This document shows positions 23,675-32,038 of a stretch of 34,711 nt of DNA, in pieces. Position numbers and translations under genes: made by a program. The stretch is from an uncultured Alphaproteobacteria bacterium (lineage in GTDB: Bacteria; Pseudomonadota; Alphaproteobacteria; Rs-D84), in NCBI GenBank assembly GCA_944392815.1, contig CALXXY010000006.1:1-34711 (forward strand), written 5' to 3'. Position 1 is the stretch's first letter. Each line of letters begins with the position of its first letter. The notes under the pieces were generated by a model. It was not told where the DNA came from. It ran no database searches and saw only the letters and a list, made by a program, of their open reading frames with translations.

Positions 23675-23853
23675 TTAAACAAAACCGCACAAATTATTTT
23701 GGGCGGTTGGAGGTTAACGACAATGTTTCGGTATTGTGTTGCTTATTCAGTACACTCACAACCATCCAACCACGTGTTGGAGAATTTCGTCCGCATGTCG
23801 CGAACGCCGAAACCACAGGGTCGTTACACCCCGCCACGGGAACACCCCGTGAC
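23675..23853 (-). ncRNA. Structured leader RNA with terminator/antiterminator pairings
   Basis: Between the promoter (23888-23861) and the barrel gene start the minus strand folds into nested helices. P0 is 23853-23846 with 23840-23833. P1 is 23826-23820 with 23721-23715. P2 is 23813-23807 with 23731-23725. Inside P2 lie P3 (7 bp, GACAT loop, about 23806-23788) and P4 (23781-23776 with 23770-23765). A terminator-like hairpin follows (23708-23703 with 23688-23683, then TTGTTT). The segment 23771-23765 can instead pair with 23711-23705, which would break the terminator. P0 and P3 each contain a G-U pair that would be A-C on the plus strand, so the minus strand is the RNA. I do not recognise it as a known riboswitch, SRP, RNase P or tmRNA. 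It may be a cis-regulator or an independent small RNA. Confidence 0.7.
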
Positions 23854-23860
23854 GTTATTT

Positions 23861-23888
23861 AATATACCACAAAGGAATATAAACACAA
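23861..23888 (-). promoter_or_regulatory. Putative promoter of the leader RNA
   Basis: On the minus strand TTGTGT (23888-23883), a 16-bp spacer and TATATT (23866-23861) predict a start near 23853, exactly the first base of the P0 hairpin. Confidence 0.6.
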
Positions 23889-23899
23889 CAATAAAAATC

Positions 23900-24550
23900 C
23901 TAGGCATACTTGCACCAGCGTGCAACCGGGCATTCATTGCATTTCGGACGAATTGCCCGACAAATATACCGGCCATGTAAAACCATTACATGATTTACAA
24001 TCGGGTGATATTTTTTTGGAATAATTTTTAATAATTGTTCTTCGACCTTTTCGGGGGTATTCGCGTCTGCGCCAACCCAACCATATCTGTGTGCGTTGCG
24101 AAAAACATGGGTGTCCACCCCTATGTTCGGCGCACCCCACAACACATTCATAATAACATTGGCCGTTTTTTGACCGATGCCGGGCAATTTCATCAATGCG
24201 TCACGATTATGATATTTTTTTGGAAATTTATAATTGTCATCTGCGCCGCCGCCATCATTCATTAATACCGCGGCCAACCCCATAATACTTTTCGCTTTGT
24301 TATTAAAAAAAGACAACACACGAATATGCTGTTTTAATCCATCTTCGCCAATGGCAATCATTTTCGCGGGTGATGGCGCCACACGAAATAATTCCGGTGT
24401 CACTTCGTTAACTTTTTTATCAGTCGCCTGGGCCGACAAAATCACCGCCACCGCAAAAGTAAATTCATTCACGGAATACAGTTCCGACCGTATGTTCATA
24501 TTAATAACAGTCGGAACATATTTAAAATAAATTTCTGGTGTCAGTTCCAT
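23900..24550 (-). CDS. nth: Endonuclease III
   Basis: This base-excision repair glycosylase/lyase acts on oxidised pyrimidines. The helix-hairpin-helix reads LPGIGQKTA with catalytic Lys128, followed by the catalytic Asp146 in GVDTHVFR. The C-terminal [4Fe-4S] loop has C197-x6-C204-x2-C207-x5-C213, the full canonical spacing. The 216 aa are normal. I chose ATG at 24550; a TTG one codon earlier is possible. It is the last gene of the ileS operon, 3 nt after the stop of the small membrane protein gene. Confidence 0.96.
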   Translation of the reverse strand: MELTPEIYFKYVPTVINMNIRSELYSVNEFTFAVAVILSAQATDKKVNEVTPELFRVAPSPAKMIAIGEDGLKQHIRVLSFFNNKAKSIMGLAAVLMNDGGGADDNYKFPKKYHNRDALMKLPGIGQKTANVIMNVLWGAPNIGVDTHVFRNAHRYGWVGADANTPEKVEEQLLKIIPKKYHPIVNHVMVLHGRYICRAIRPKCNECPVARWCKYA

Positions 24551-24553
24551 CAA

Positions 24554-24937
24554 TTATTCAGAAAATTTAAATCCAGCCAGGCGCCCTTCGCATAATTTTT
24601 GACAATCTGTATTGCAAATATTACGTACCTCGTCCGCGGTGTCGCCTGTTAATTCAACGGTATCAACCCATATGTTTTTATGTGTGGCGTCCGATGCAAA
24701 GCACATACAGCGTGCAGTATATGTTTCGCTGTTTGTTTTTTCGTCACGGACGACCTGGCCATTAATTGATTCGAAATCAGATGAAAAACTTTTGGTGACA
24801 CCAATTCCCGCACATTGCGACGTAATCGTCACAGTTTTTTCATCTGTGTCCAATGTGCCGACATAAAAACCAGCCATAAACACCAACAACACACCAATAA
24901 TTCCAAATAACCAATGCAAAGAACTGTGTATATGCAT
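24554..24937 (-). CDS. Small cysteine-containing membrane-anchored protein, unknown
   Basis: The 127-aa product has one N-terminal hydrophobic segment (about residues 8-27) that could be an anchor or an uncleaved signal. A periplasmic-type domain of about 95 residues follows, with six cysteines, several paired (CMC, CNTDC) and the rest spread. This suggests disulfides or metal binding. I recognise no family. It lies 14 nt after ileS and directly before nth, so it is co-transcribed with both. The His-rich start (MHIHSSLHW) is unusual. A role cannot be inferred from the neighbours. Confidence 0.68.
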   Translation of the reverse strand: MHIHSSLHWLFGIIGVLLVFMAGFYVGTLDTDEKTVTITSQCAGIGVTKSFSSDFESINGQVVRDEKTNSETYTARCMCFASDATHKNIWVDTVELTGDTADEVRNICNTDCQKLCEGRLAGFKFSE

Positions 24938-24951
24938 GATTTTCCCCTTTG

Positions 24952-27900
24952 TTATGCTTTTTCTATTGCGATTGATAAATCGTATCCTTCGATGGTTGTA
25001 TTATACACACCATTTTCGTTTTGCGACATATTTTTTATTAATGCGTCACGCATAATACGGTCGCGATGCTGTTCAATCGCCGCCGCCAATGCAGGCGTGG
25101 CATTATACATCAAATTAATACGGTCAGACACGTCCAGCCCCATTGTTTTGCGTGTGTCCTGGATAAATCGCAATGCGTCATTTGCCAATCCTTCGGCAAC
25201 AAGGTCGGCTGTCACATCTGTGTCAATAACCACAACGGCCGTATTATCCGGTAATGCCGCACCGGTAATACCATCACGCACAGTTAAACGATTTTCAAAT
25301 TCGTCCGCATTCAATGTGTATTCACCAACAACCAGTGTATCGCCCGAAATCGTGTATTCACCGCGTTTTACAGCCGGGATAATTTCACGCAATGCGCCAC
25401 CCAAACGCGCACCAATTTTCGGTGTGATTAAATATATAAATGCGTCGGCAACACTGGATACATCACGCACAAATTCCACAGATTTAACATTTAATTCATC
25501 ACGAATAATGTCCGAGTATTCGGATAAATCGGCCCCCGCCACGGTCATATGTGCCAATGGCAAACGGTTGCGCAATTTGTATTGTTCGCGCAATTGTTTT
25601 CCAACCGACACAACAGATTGCACGCGCCGCATATCAGTCACAATTTGTTTGTCGTAATCCATCGCGGCCGGGAAAGTTTGCAAATGCACACTGTCGCCAC
25701 CCGTTAAATTACGCCAAATGTATTCAGAAATAAACGGTGCAAATGGCGCCAACGCGCGGCACAGCGTGGTCAACACTGAATACAATGTATTAAACGCGTC
25801 CTGGTCTTCGTCCCAAAATCTTTCGCGACTGCGACGAATATACCAGTTATTTAACACGTCCAGGAATCGCACAAATTCTTTGATTGCCACATCGGGCTTG
25901 TATTCGTCCAGTGCCGCACCAACAACTGAAATTAATTCATTTAATTCCGCGATAATATATTTATCCAACGCGTTTTCAGATGCAGCACCACTTTGCGCAA
26001 CGATATTTCCCGCATTTGCATATAACGTAAAGAAATGATACGCATTCCACAGCGGCGTTAATATAGTTTTTGTTGATTCAGCAAAAACTTTGCCGGCCAT
26101 ATCGATACCAACCGGTTCGGCTTTCAAAAAATTCGACCCCAGTATAAATAAACGCACTGCGTCCGCACCGCACTTTTCGATTTGTTCAGACGGGTCTGTA
26201 AAATTCCCCAATGATTTAGATAATTTTTTCTTGTTATCATCTACAACCATTCCATTCACAGACACTGTTTTAAACGCAGGACTGTCGAACAACGCGGTCG
26301 CCAAAACCATCAGCGAATAAAACCAACCACGCGTTTGATCTTGGCCTTCTATAATATAATCTGCCGGGAAAGTTGCATTAAATTTGTCTGCGTTTTCGAA
26401 CGGATAATGCAATGACGCCCACGGCATAGACCCAGATTCCACCCAGCAATCTAAAACATCTGGAATACGTGTCCAGCCGTCTTTTTCCAATTTATCCAAC
26501 GTTGGCCGATGCAGGTCATCGATTTTCACGCCAAAAAAATCCTCGATTTCTTTGACAGAACCAAAAACTTTGTATTCGCCGTCACGCACCCATATTGGCA
26601 GTGGTGTTCCCCAAAAACGATTGCGCGACACAGACCATGGGCGTGCACCCTCTATCCACGTGCGGAAACGTTCGCCGGCCGACGTCCAACGTACTTTTTT
26701 GTTATTTTCAATTAATTTTTCGCGGATTTTTGGCACATCGATATACCAAGAATCGGTCGCGCGATAAATTAATTTTTCTTTACTACGTGGCCCATACGGA
26801 TATGAATGTTTGTGTTGTTCTTTTTTAACCAAATGTCCATTTTCACGCAGGTGCTGAATTATTTTCGGATTAGCCACGAATATATTTTCGCCCGCCCAAT
26901 CACGCACGGTATTATCAAAATTTCCATAATCGTCCACGTTTAAAATCACGGGAAACGCCGCATCAATATTTTTGGCTGCCCAAAAATCATCTTCGCCATA
27001 TGCAGGCGCTATGTGCACAATTCCGGTACCATCGGCGTCCGATACATAATCGGCCGGGATAATTTTGTATAATAAATCAGACACGCCCGCATAGTAATCA
27101 AACAATGGCGTATATTTTTTCCCAACCAAATCAGTGCCCATAATTTCACCGATTTTTTCGGCGTTTTCAAATTGTTTGGCATACGCGGCCAGTCGCGATT
27201 CAGCAATGATATACACCGCGCCATCACTGTCACGCATACGCAGATATTTCATACCTGGATTTACCGCCAGCGCAGAATTCGCCGGCAATGTCCACGGCGT
27301 TGTTGTCCATGCCAACGCGCGTTCGCCTGTTTCCAATTCAAACCAAACAGTAATCGCGTCATCGACAACGTCCATGTATTCACTTGACGCCTCGGAATTG
27401 GATAACACAGTACCCAGTTTCCAATCATATGGATTTACGCGATAATCTTTGTACAATAAACCGCGATTATATAATTCCTTGATCGCCCACATCACGGATT
27501 CCATATAGTTTTTATCCATGGTGCGATATCCGTATCCATCACCAACATCAACCCAGCGGCCAATACGTTCAATAAATTTTTCCCATTCGTGCGTATATAT
27601 TAAAATATCAGACCGGCACATATCGCAAAATGCGTCAATACCCTGCTGTGCAACGATATCTTTGGCCTGTTTGCCCTGTTTTTTTTCAACAGAATTTTCG
27701 GCGGGCAAACCATGACAGTCCCAACCCAATTCGCGCACAACATGACGCCCGCGCATAGTTTGATAACGTCCAACCATATCTTTGACGGCGGACACACCCA
27801 AATGCCCCCAGTGCGGCAAACCATTTCCAAACGGTGGCCCGTCATAGAACGAAAACGGGTGTCCTAATTTAGTTTGATTTAACGATTTATGAAAAGTATC

Positions 27901-27978
27901 ATCATTGCGCCAAAACGTCAGGACTTCGTGTTCCAACGCTGGGAAATCTGCCTTGGGTTCTGTTTTGCGATATGCCAT
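24952..27978 (-). CDS. ileS: Isoleucyl-tRNA synthetase, eukaryote-like type
   Basis: This class I synthetase has 1008 aa. The HIGH motif is HWGH (residues 56-59) inside FYDGPPFGNGLPHWGHL, and KMSKS is KLSKS (near 583) in DDNKKKLSKSLGN. The FYDGPP form and the overall length belong to the IleRS2/eukaryote-like branch, also found in Rickettsiales, rather than the E. coli IleRS1 branch. The editing domain and a C-terminal anticodon-binding region are present. IleRS2 enzymes tend to be insensitive to mupirocin, so natural resistance is expected. I chose the ATG at 27978 with GGAG upstream; the frame continues to 28032 but runs through a terminator-like hairpin. It lies downstream of tRNA-Thr and heads an operon with the small membrane protein and nth. 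Confidence 0.97.
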   Translation of the reverse strand: MAYRKTEPKADFPALEHEVLTFWRNDDTFHKSLNQTKLGHPFSFYDGPPFGNGLPHWGHLGVSAVKDMVGRYQTMRGRHVVRELGWDCHGLPAENSVEKKQGKQAKDIVAQQGIDAFCDMCRSDILIYTHEWEKFIERIGRWVDVGDGYGYRTMDKNYMESVMWAIKELYNRGLLYKDYRVNPYDWKLGTVLSNSEASSEYMDVVDDAITVWFELETGERALAWTTTPWTLPANSALAVNPGMKYLRMRDSDGAVYIIAESRLAAYAKQFENAEKIGEIMGTDLVGKKYTPLFDYYAGVSDLLYKIIPADYVSDADGTGIVHIAPAYGEDDFWAAKNIDAAFPVILNVDDYGNFDNTVRDWAGENIFVANPKIIQHLRENGHLVKKEQHKHSYPYGPRSKEKLIYRATDSWYIDVPKIREKLIENNKKVRWTSAGERFRTWIEGARPWSVSRNRFWGTPLPIWVRDGEYKVFGSVKEIEDFFGVKIDDLHRPTLDKLEKDGWTRIPDVLDCWVESGSMPWASLHYPFENADKFNATFPADYIIEGQDQTRGWFYSLMVLATALFDSPAFKTVSVNGMVVDDNKKKLSKSLGNFTDPSEQIEKCGADAVRLFILGSNFLKAEPVGIDMAGKVFAESTKTILTPLWNAYHFFTLYANAGNIVAQSGAASENALDKYIIAELNELISVVGAALDEYKPDVAIKEFVRFLDVLNNWYIRRSRERFWDEDQDAFNTLYSVLTTLCRALAPFAPFISEYIWRNLTGGDSVHLQTFPAAMDYDKQIVTDMRRVQSVVSVGKQLREQYKLRNRLPLAHMTVAGADLSEYSDIIRDELNVKSVEFVRDVSSVADAFIYLITPKIGARLGGALREIIPAVKRGEYTISGDTLVVGEYTLNADEFENRLTVRDGITGAALPDNTAVVVIDTDVTADLVAEGLANDALRFIQDTRKTMGLDVSDRINLMYNATPALAAAIEQHRDRIMRDALIKNMSQNENGVYNTTIEGYDLSIAIEKA

Positions 27979-28002
27979 GTTTGTGCACTCCATTGCTATT
28001 AT

Positions 28003-28047
28003 AAAAAACGGGCGCCCATGCGCCCCAGCCACGTGCAGAAGCGCATG
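28003..28047 (-). promoter_or_regulatory. Attenuator-like leader of ileS
   Basis: On the minus strand GGGCGC (28025-28020) pairs with GCGCCC (28015-28010) around ATGG and is followed by TTTTTT (28008-28003), an intrinsic terminator only 25 nt before the ileS ATG. A 7-mer just upstream (28047-28041) is perfectly complementary to 28023-28017, which covers the terminator's 5' arm and loop, so the two folds exclude each other. It may also simply end the tRNA-Thr transcript. Confidence 0.6.
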
Positions 28048-28098
28048 TGCCAGTTTATCTTATAATAATTATAACTTTTTTGTTCATCTGTTTATTTC

Positions 28099-28174
28099 TG
28101 GTGCCGGTTATAGGACTTGAACCTACGACCCCCTCATTACGAATGAGATGCTCTACCAGCTGAGCTAAACCGGC
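28099..28174 (-). tRNA. tRNA-Thr (anticodon CGT)
   Basis: The 76-nt cloverleaf includes an encoded CCA. Acceptor GCCGGTT (28174-28168) pairs with AACCGGC (28109-28103). The D-arm is GCTC...GAGC, the anticodon stem TCTCA/TGAGG holds loop TTCGTAA (anticodon CGT, reading ACG), and the T-arm is TAGG/CCTA type with TTCAAGT. The discriminator is A. On the minus strand, a palindrome of AT bases at 28182-28197 provides -10-like TATATT/TAATAT just upstream. It lies 120 bp upstream of ileS in the same direction. Confidence 0.96.
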
Positions 28175-28288
28175 GCACGCGCATATATTAATATATGTTT
28201 TTGCGGATTTCCAGTACTAAATTGATACGAAATCAGTCCTGTTAAATTTTATCGCAATGCGCGGTAAAATATGCGCGTGGTTATATAT

Positions 28289-28725
28289 ATGTCTGAAATT
28301 GTCTGAAATTTTATCGAATTATTGGTTGGTGGGGGTAAAACTGGCATTGGCCACGGCGGTCATATTTTTAAAAATGTTCAATATGAACAGCCAACAAAAA
28401 CAATTAACCCCGATAAGCGTCGTATTAAATTTCTTGTTAAGTGCTATTTTATCCAGTTTTATTTTGGACAGTGAATTTACCATCATGGACTTTTTTGTCA
28501 TAAGGCGACGAAAATTATTCTGTTGTGTTAATAGATAATGGTGTGGTGGATACAGCCGCCCTGGAAAAGATTGGCAAAACAGAATTGTGGTTAATGGCAC
28601 AATTGCACGCACAAAAAATCCGTGATCCTGAAAATGTATTCATCGCGCAATACCATAACGGTAAAATGCAGGTTATAAAAAGAAATAAAAAACACCGGTA
28701 TTTGCCGGTGTTTTTTATACTTTAA
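28289..28725 (+). pseudogene. Decayed DUF421/YetF family membrane protein gene
   Basis: The start would be ATG at 28289 (MSEIL...), but a 10-bp tandem duplication of GTCTGAAATT (28291-28310) puts it out of frame. Beyond the duplication the frame gives a YetF-like N-terminal membrane region: LKMFNMNSQQKQLTP, then ISVVLNFLLSAILSSFILDS. After about 28505 it jumps to another frame, where the typical DUF421 C-terminal domain appears: VVLIDNGVVDTAALEKIG, then ELWLMAQLHAQKI and NGKMQVIKR. The third membrane segment and domain start (about 40-60 residues) are missing at the jump. No stop occurs before the terminator, so a further small indel near the end is likely. YetF-family proteins are of poorly known function in the membrane. 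At least two lesions make it a pseudogene. Confidence 0.78.
28687..28716. terminator. Bidirectional terminator
   Basis: A 12-bp stem (28687-28698 with 28705-28716) has loop TATTTG and A/T runs on both sides. It separates the DUF421 remnant from the convergent mnmG. Confidence 0.87.
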
Positions 28726-30371
28726 TTACCGCATTTTATTTTGCGTAAAACAACCATTATGCCGGCCGGCGTCATACCCGGAATGCGCCCCAGGTCGGCA
28801 ATATTTTCCGGCCGCGTGGCGGTTAATTTTTCCACCAGTTCATTGGTCAGTCCCGGCAAACCCCGGTATTCAAAATGCGTCGGGATTTTTAATTCAGCGT
28901 CACGCCGATATGCCGCAATTTCCCGTTCGTTGCGCTGGATATACCCGGCATAGAATTTATCATTTTCGCGAATTTTATCTGCACGATATGCATATTTTTC
29001 GTCACGCGCAGTTGCACTGATTAACCCGCAATCCACCGCCATATCACCCAACCGCGCAATCGCATTATCCGCGCGCAGGCGTAATCGATATTCCGCGCGT
29101 GATGTAAACATGCGATACGGTTCGTCCACCCCCAGCGTTGTAATATCATCAATTAAAACACCAATCATGGCGTTTGTTCTGTCCAGTTGCAGGGGCGCGC
29201 ACCCCAACGCGCGCGCCGCGGCATTTGCGCCCGCAACAATGCCCTGGGCGGCGGCTTCTTCGTACCCAGATGTGCCGTTAATTTGCCCGGCAAAAAATAA
29301 TCCTGGAATATCTTTGGCCTCCAGTGTATCACGCAACGCGCGTGCATCAATTGCATCATATTCAATCGCATATCCATATCGCACAACACGCGCGTTTTCC
29401 AATCCTGGGATAGTGCGAATCCATGCGTCCTGGATATCTGCGCTGAAACTGGTGGAAATGCCGTTGGGATAAATTAAATCGCTGTGCAACCCCTCGTGTT
29501 CCAGAAAAACATGGTGCGACGTGTGTTCAGGAAAACGCATAACCTTGTCTTCTATGCTGGGGCAATACCGCGGGCCAGTACCACGAATATCCCCATTATA
29601 CATTGGTGCGGCCGATATATTTTCACGTATTAAATCATGTGTTTTTTGCGTCGTGTGCGTTATATAACATACCGCGTCATAGTTATTATCTGGATTTGGT
29701 GCACTGAACCAATCGTGGGGCGCGTCGCCCGGTTGCACTTCGCACACAGAATAATCTATGGACGATTTATCAATACGTGCCGGCGTACCCGTTTTCAGGC
29801 GCATGATTTTAAATCCAGCCGCCACCAACGCCCCAGATATATTCGTATCCGCCGCCTGGTATTCCCCATTATCCATAATGCGCCCAGACGGAATTTTTTC
29901 TGCACCACGCGTCACCAAACCGTGCAAAAATGTTCCCGTGGTCAATACTATTGCGCGCGCGGCATATTTGCTGTTGATGCACATTTGCGCGACGTCCAGC
30001 GATTTTACCATTTCAAATTGCACGGTTAAATTTGGATAGTCATGCAAAATTTTGACAATTTCATTATGGTATAATTCGCGGTCAATTTGTGCGCGCAGTG
30101 CCTGGGTTGCCGCACCATGCGACGCGTTTAATGTACGGAAATGAATCCCGGCGGCGTCCGCCGCGCGACCCATAATTCCGCCCATGGCGTCGATTTCGGC
30201 AACCATTTGTGATTTGCCCGGCCCCCCAATACTTGGGTTGCATGACATCGCCCCCAGGTCAGATTCGCGTTGGGTTATCAATAATGTTCGCGCGCCACGC
30301 CGCGCAGATGCACATGCGGCCTCGACCCCGGCGTGTCCGCCACCAATAACGATTACGTCAAAATTTTTCAT
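28722..30371 (-). CDS. mnmG: tRNA uridine 5-carboxymethylaminomethyl modification enzyme MnmG, shortened
   Basis: MnmG, with MnmE, modifies the wobble uridine of several tRNAs using FAD and methylene-THF. The N-terminal dinucleotide-binding fold ([10 protein letters not shown]), [10 protein letters not shown], the GTFLHG motif and the substrate region are all intact. The C-terminal end aligns well: [13 protein letters not shown] through [12 protein letters not shown] to [11 protein letters not shown]. Between [11 protein letters not shown]...KIREN and FYAGYI, however, about 70 residues normally present in E. coli MnmG (629 aa) are missing, giving 549 aa. The frame is intact on both sides, so this is a shortened protein and not a frameshift. 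mnmE is not near. The gene follows fabG after 3 nt. Confidence 0.93.
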   Translation of the reverse strand: MKNFDVIVIGGGHAGVEAACASARRGARTLLITQRESDLGAMSCNPSIGGPGKSQMVAEIDAMGGIMGRAADAAGIHFRTLNASHGAATQALRAQIDRELYHNEIVKILHDYPNLTVQFEMVKSLDVAQMCINSKYAARAIVLTTGTFLHGLVTRGAEKIPSGRIMDNGEYQAADTNISGALVAAGFKIMRLKTGTPARIDKSSIDYSVCEVQPGDAPHDWFSAPNPDNNYDAVCYITHTTQKTHDLIRENISAAPMYNGDIRGTGPRYCPSIEDKVMRFPEHTSHHVFLEHEGLHSDLIYPNGISTSFSADIQDAWIRTIPGLENARVVRYGYAIEYDAIDARALRDTLEAKDIPGLFFAGQINGTSGYEEAAAQGIVAGANAAARALGCAPLQLDRTNAMIGVLIDDITTLGVDEPYRMFTSRAEYRLRLRADNAIARLGDMAVDCGLISATARDEKYAYRADKIRENDKFYAGYIQRNEREIAAYRRDAELKIPTHFEYRGLPGLTNELVEKLTATRPENIADLGRIPGMTPAGIMVVLRKIKCGN

Positions 30372-30374
30372 TTA

Positions 30375-31103
30375 TTAAAAACGTCCCATACCGCCGTTAA
30401 TGTGTAATACCTGGCCATTGATATACGACGCTTCGTCGGACGCCAAAAATACACATGCCGCCGCAATATCGGCCGGTTCGCCAAAGCGTCCCGCTGGAAT
30501 CTGGGCCAGATATGTTTGTTTTAAATCGTCAGACAAAACATCAGTCATCGGTGTTTTAATAAATCCAGGTGCAATGCAGTTTGCTGTGATACCGCGGGAT
30601 CCAACCTCGGCTGCGATGGATTTTGTCATTGCAATCATACCGCCCTTGGACGCGGCATAGTTTGCCTGACCCGGTCCACCAATTGCGCCGATAATGGACG
30701 CCATGTTAATAATACGCCCGCTGCGTTGTTTCATCATGGGCATAATAACCGCGCGACACATTTTAAAACAAGACCGCAGATTTGTGTTAATAACATCATC
30801 AAACTGGTCATCGGTCATACGCATTAACAAAGTATCTTTGGTAATACCGGCATTGTTTACAACGATGTCAATTTTGCCGGCTGTATCAATTGTGGATTGT
30901 ACTAAATCAATGGCACCACCGTCAGACGCCAAATCAACAGGAATTTTGATATAAGAATTATCAAATTGCGCGTCCAGTTTATCCATACTGCGCCCAGACA
31001 CAACAACCGTTGCTCCGGCCTGTTTCATTTGCTTTGCAATTGCGCCACCGATACCACCGGTCGCGCCAGTAATTAATGCAACTTTGCCTGTTAAATCAAA
31101 CAT
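30375..31103 (-). CDS. fabG: 3-oxoacyl-ACP reductase FabG
   Basis: This short-chain dehydrogenase carries out the NADPH-dependent ketoacyl-ACP reduction of fatty acid elongation. The Rossmann motif GATGGIG lies at residues 13-19, NNAG at 83-86, and the catalytic tetrad is N108, S136, Y149 and K153 (YAASK). The C-terminal NGQVLHINGGM is typical of FabG. The 242 aa match E. coli FabG (244). It follows fabD by 1 nt and precedes mnmG by 3 nt. acpP, which usually follows, is not here. Confidence 0.96.
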   Translation of the reverse strand: MFDLTGKVALITGATGGIGGAIAKQMKQAGATVVVSGRSMDKLDAQFDNSYIKIPVDLASDGGAIDLVQSTIDTAGKIDIVVNNAGITKDTLLMRMTDDQFDDVINTNLRSCFKMCRAVIMPMMKQRSGRIINMASIIGAIGGPGQANYAASKGGMIAMTKSIAAEVGSRGITANCIAPGFIKTPMTDVLSDDLKQTYLAQIPAGRFGEPADIAAACVFLASDEASYINGQVLHINGGMGRF

Positions 31104-31104
31104 T

Positions 31105-31980
31105 TTATATCTCCAATTTTTTTGCGTTCATATCCGGACAAATACGTGGGGTCAACCCAGTCAATACCGCGCCGGGGCCAACCTCGATTGTTTCAGTAAT
31201 TCCCAATTCGTGCATTTTTAACACAGATTCGCGCCAATGCACACCATGTGTGACCTGGTATATTAATGCTTCTTTGATTTCGGCTGGGGCAGTCATGGGC
31301 GCGGCCGTTTTGTTGGAAATCAAAATCGCATTCGGTGTTTTGATTTCGATTTTTTCCAACGCTTCGCGCATGTCAATCGCCGCGGGCGCCTGAATCCGGC
31401 AATGCACGGGCACAGACAACGCCAACGGCATAGCGCGTTTTGCGCCCGCCGCTTTGGCCAGTTCCAATGTTTTTTCGACGATATCGCGTGCACCGGAAAC
31501 AACAACCTGACCCGGGGAATTATCATTTGCCACATCGCAATCAGTTTGTGCGCAAATTTCACGTACCGTGTCAATATCCAAACCCAAAATCACGGCGGTC
31601 AATCCAGCCCCAACCGGCACAGCGCGCTGCATAGCGTCCCCGCGCAGACGCAGCAATCGGGCCGTATCTGCAATTGATAACGCGCCGGCCGCACACAGTG
31701 CTGTATATTCACCCAAACTGTGCCCCGCGACGTATTTCGTCAATTCAATTCCCGACGCGCGCAACATGGCAATCGACACAGCCATAATTGCGGGCTGAAC
31801 ATTTGTGGTTAATGTTAATTCGTCCATCGGACCGTTAAAAATTATATCCGACAATTTTTGATTTAACGCATCGTCAACCTCGTCAAACACGGCGCGTGCG
31901 TCTGGATTTGTATCATACAATTCGCGTCCCATACCCACGGTTTGCGATCCCTGCCCCGGGAAAACCAGTATAGATGACAT
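31105..31980 (-). CDS. fabD: Malonyl-CoA:ACP transacylase FabD
   Basis: FabD transfers malonyl from CoA to ACP for fatty acid synthesis. The GQGSQ oxyanion loop (9-13), catalytic Ser88 in GHSLGEY and the second-half motif with the catalytic His in SVPVHCRIQ are all visible; EVGPGAVLTGLTPRI ends the fold. The 291 aa are slightly below E. coli FabD (309). An AGGAG ribosome binding site lies 5 nt before the ATG, and a good promoter precedes it. It heads the fabD-fabG-mnmG operon. Confidence 0.96.
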   Translation of the reverse strand: MSSILVFPGQGSQTVGMGRELYDTNPDARAVFDEVDDALNQKLSDIIFNGPMDELTLTTNVQPAIMAVSIAMLRASGIELTKYVAGHSLGEYTALCAAGALSIADTARLLRLRGDAMQRAVPVGAGLTAVILGLDIDTVREICAQTDCDVANDNSPGQVVVSGARDIVEKTLELAKAAGAKRAMPLALSVPVHCRIQAPAAIDMREALEKIEIKTPNAILISNKTAAPMTAPAEIKEALIYQVTHGVHWRESVLKMHELGITETIEVGPGAVLTGLTPRICPDMNAKKLEI

Positions 31981-32006
31981 ACATACTCCTTTTTATAATC
32001 GGGATA

Positions 32007-32035
32007 ATTATAGAATTGAAAGCCCTAATTCGCAA
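32007..32035 (-). promoter_or_regulatory. sigma70-type promoter of fabD-fabG-mnmG
   Basis: On the minus strand TTGCGA (32035-32030), a 17-bp spacer and TATAAT (32012-32007) are near consensus. The -35 lies 4 bp beyond the queH stop. Confidence 0.72.
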
Positions 32036-32038
32036 ATA

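Noticed and set aside
23675..23853. Leader RNA as SRP RNA, RNase P RNA, tmRNA or 6S RNA
   Set aside because: No GGAAGCAGC-type SRP loop, no RNase P core signatures, no tag sequence ending in Ala-Ala, and no single long 6S-type hairpin on either strand.
24914..25657. 247-codon plus-strand frame over ileS
   Set aside because: Shadow of the ileS frame; composition rich in Ser/Arg/Ile, no motif.
27979..28032. N-terminal extension of IleRS
   Set aside because: It would translate through the terminator hairpin from a GTG; the ATG at 27978 has a ribosome binding site and starts the conserved domain.
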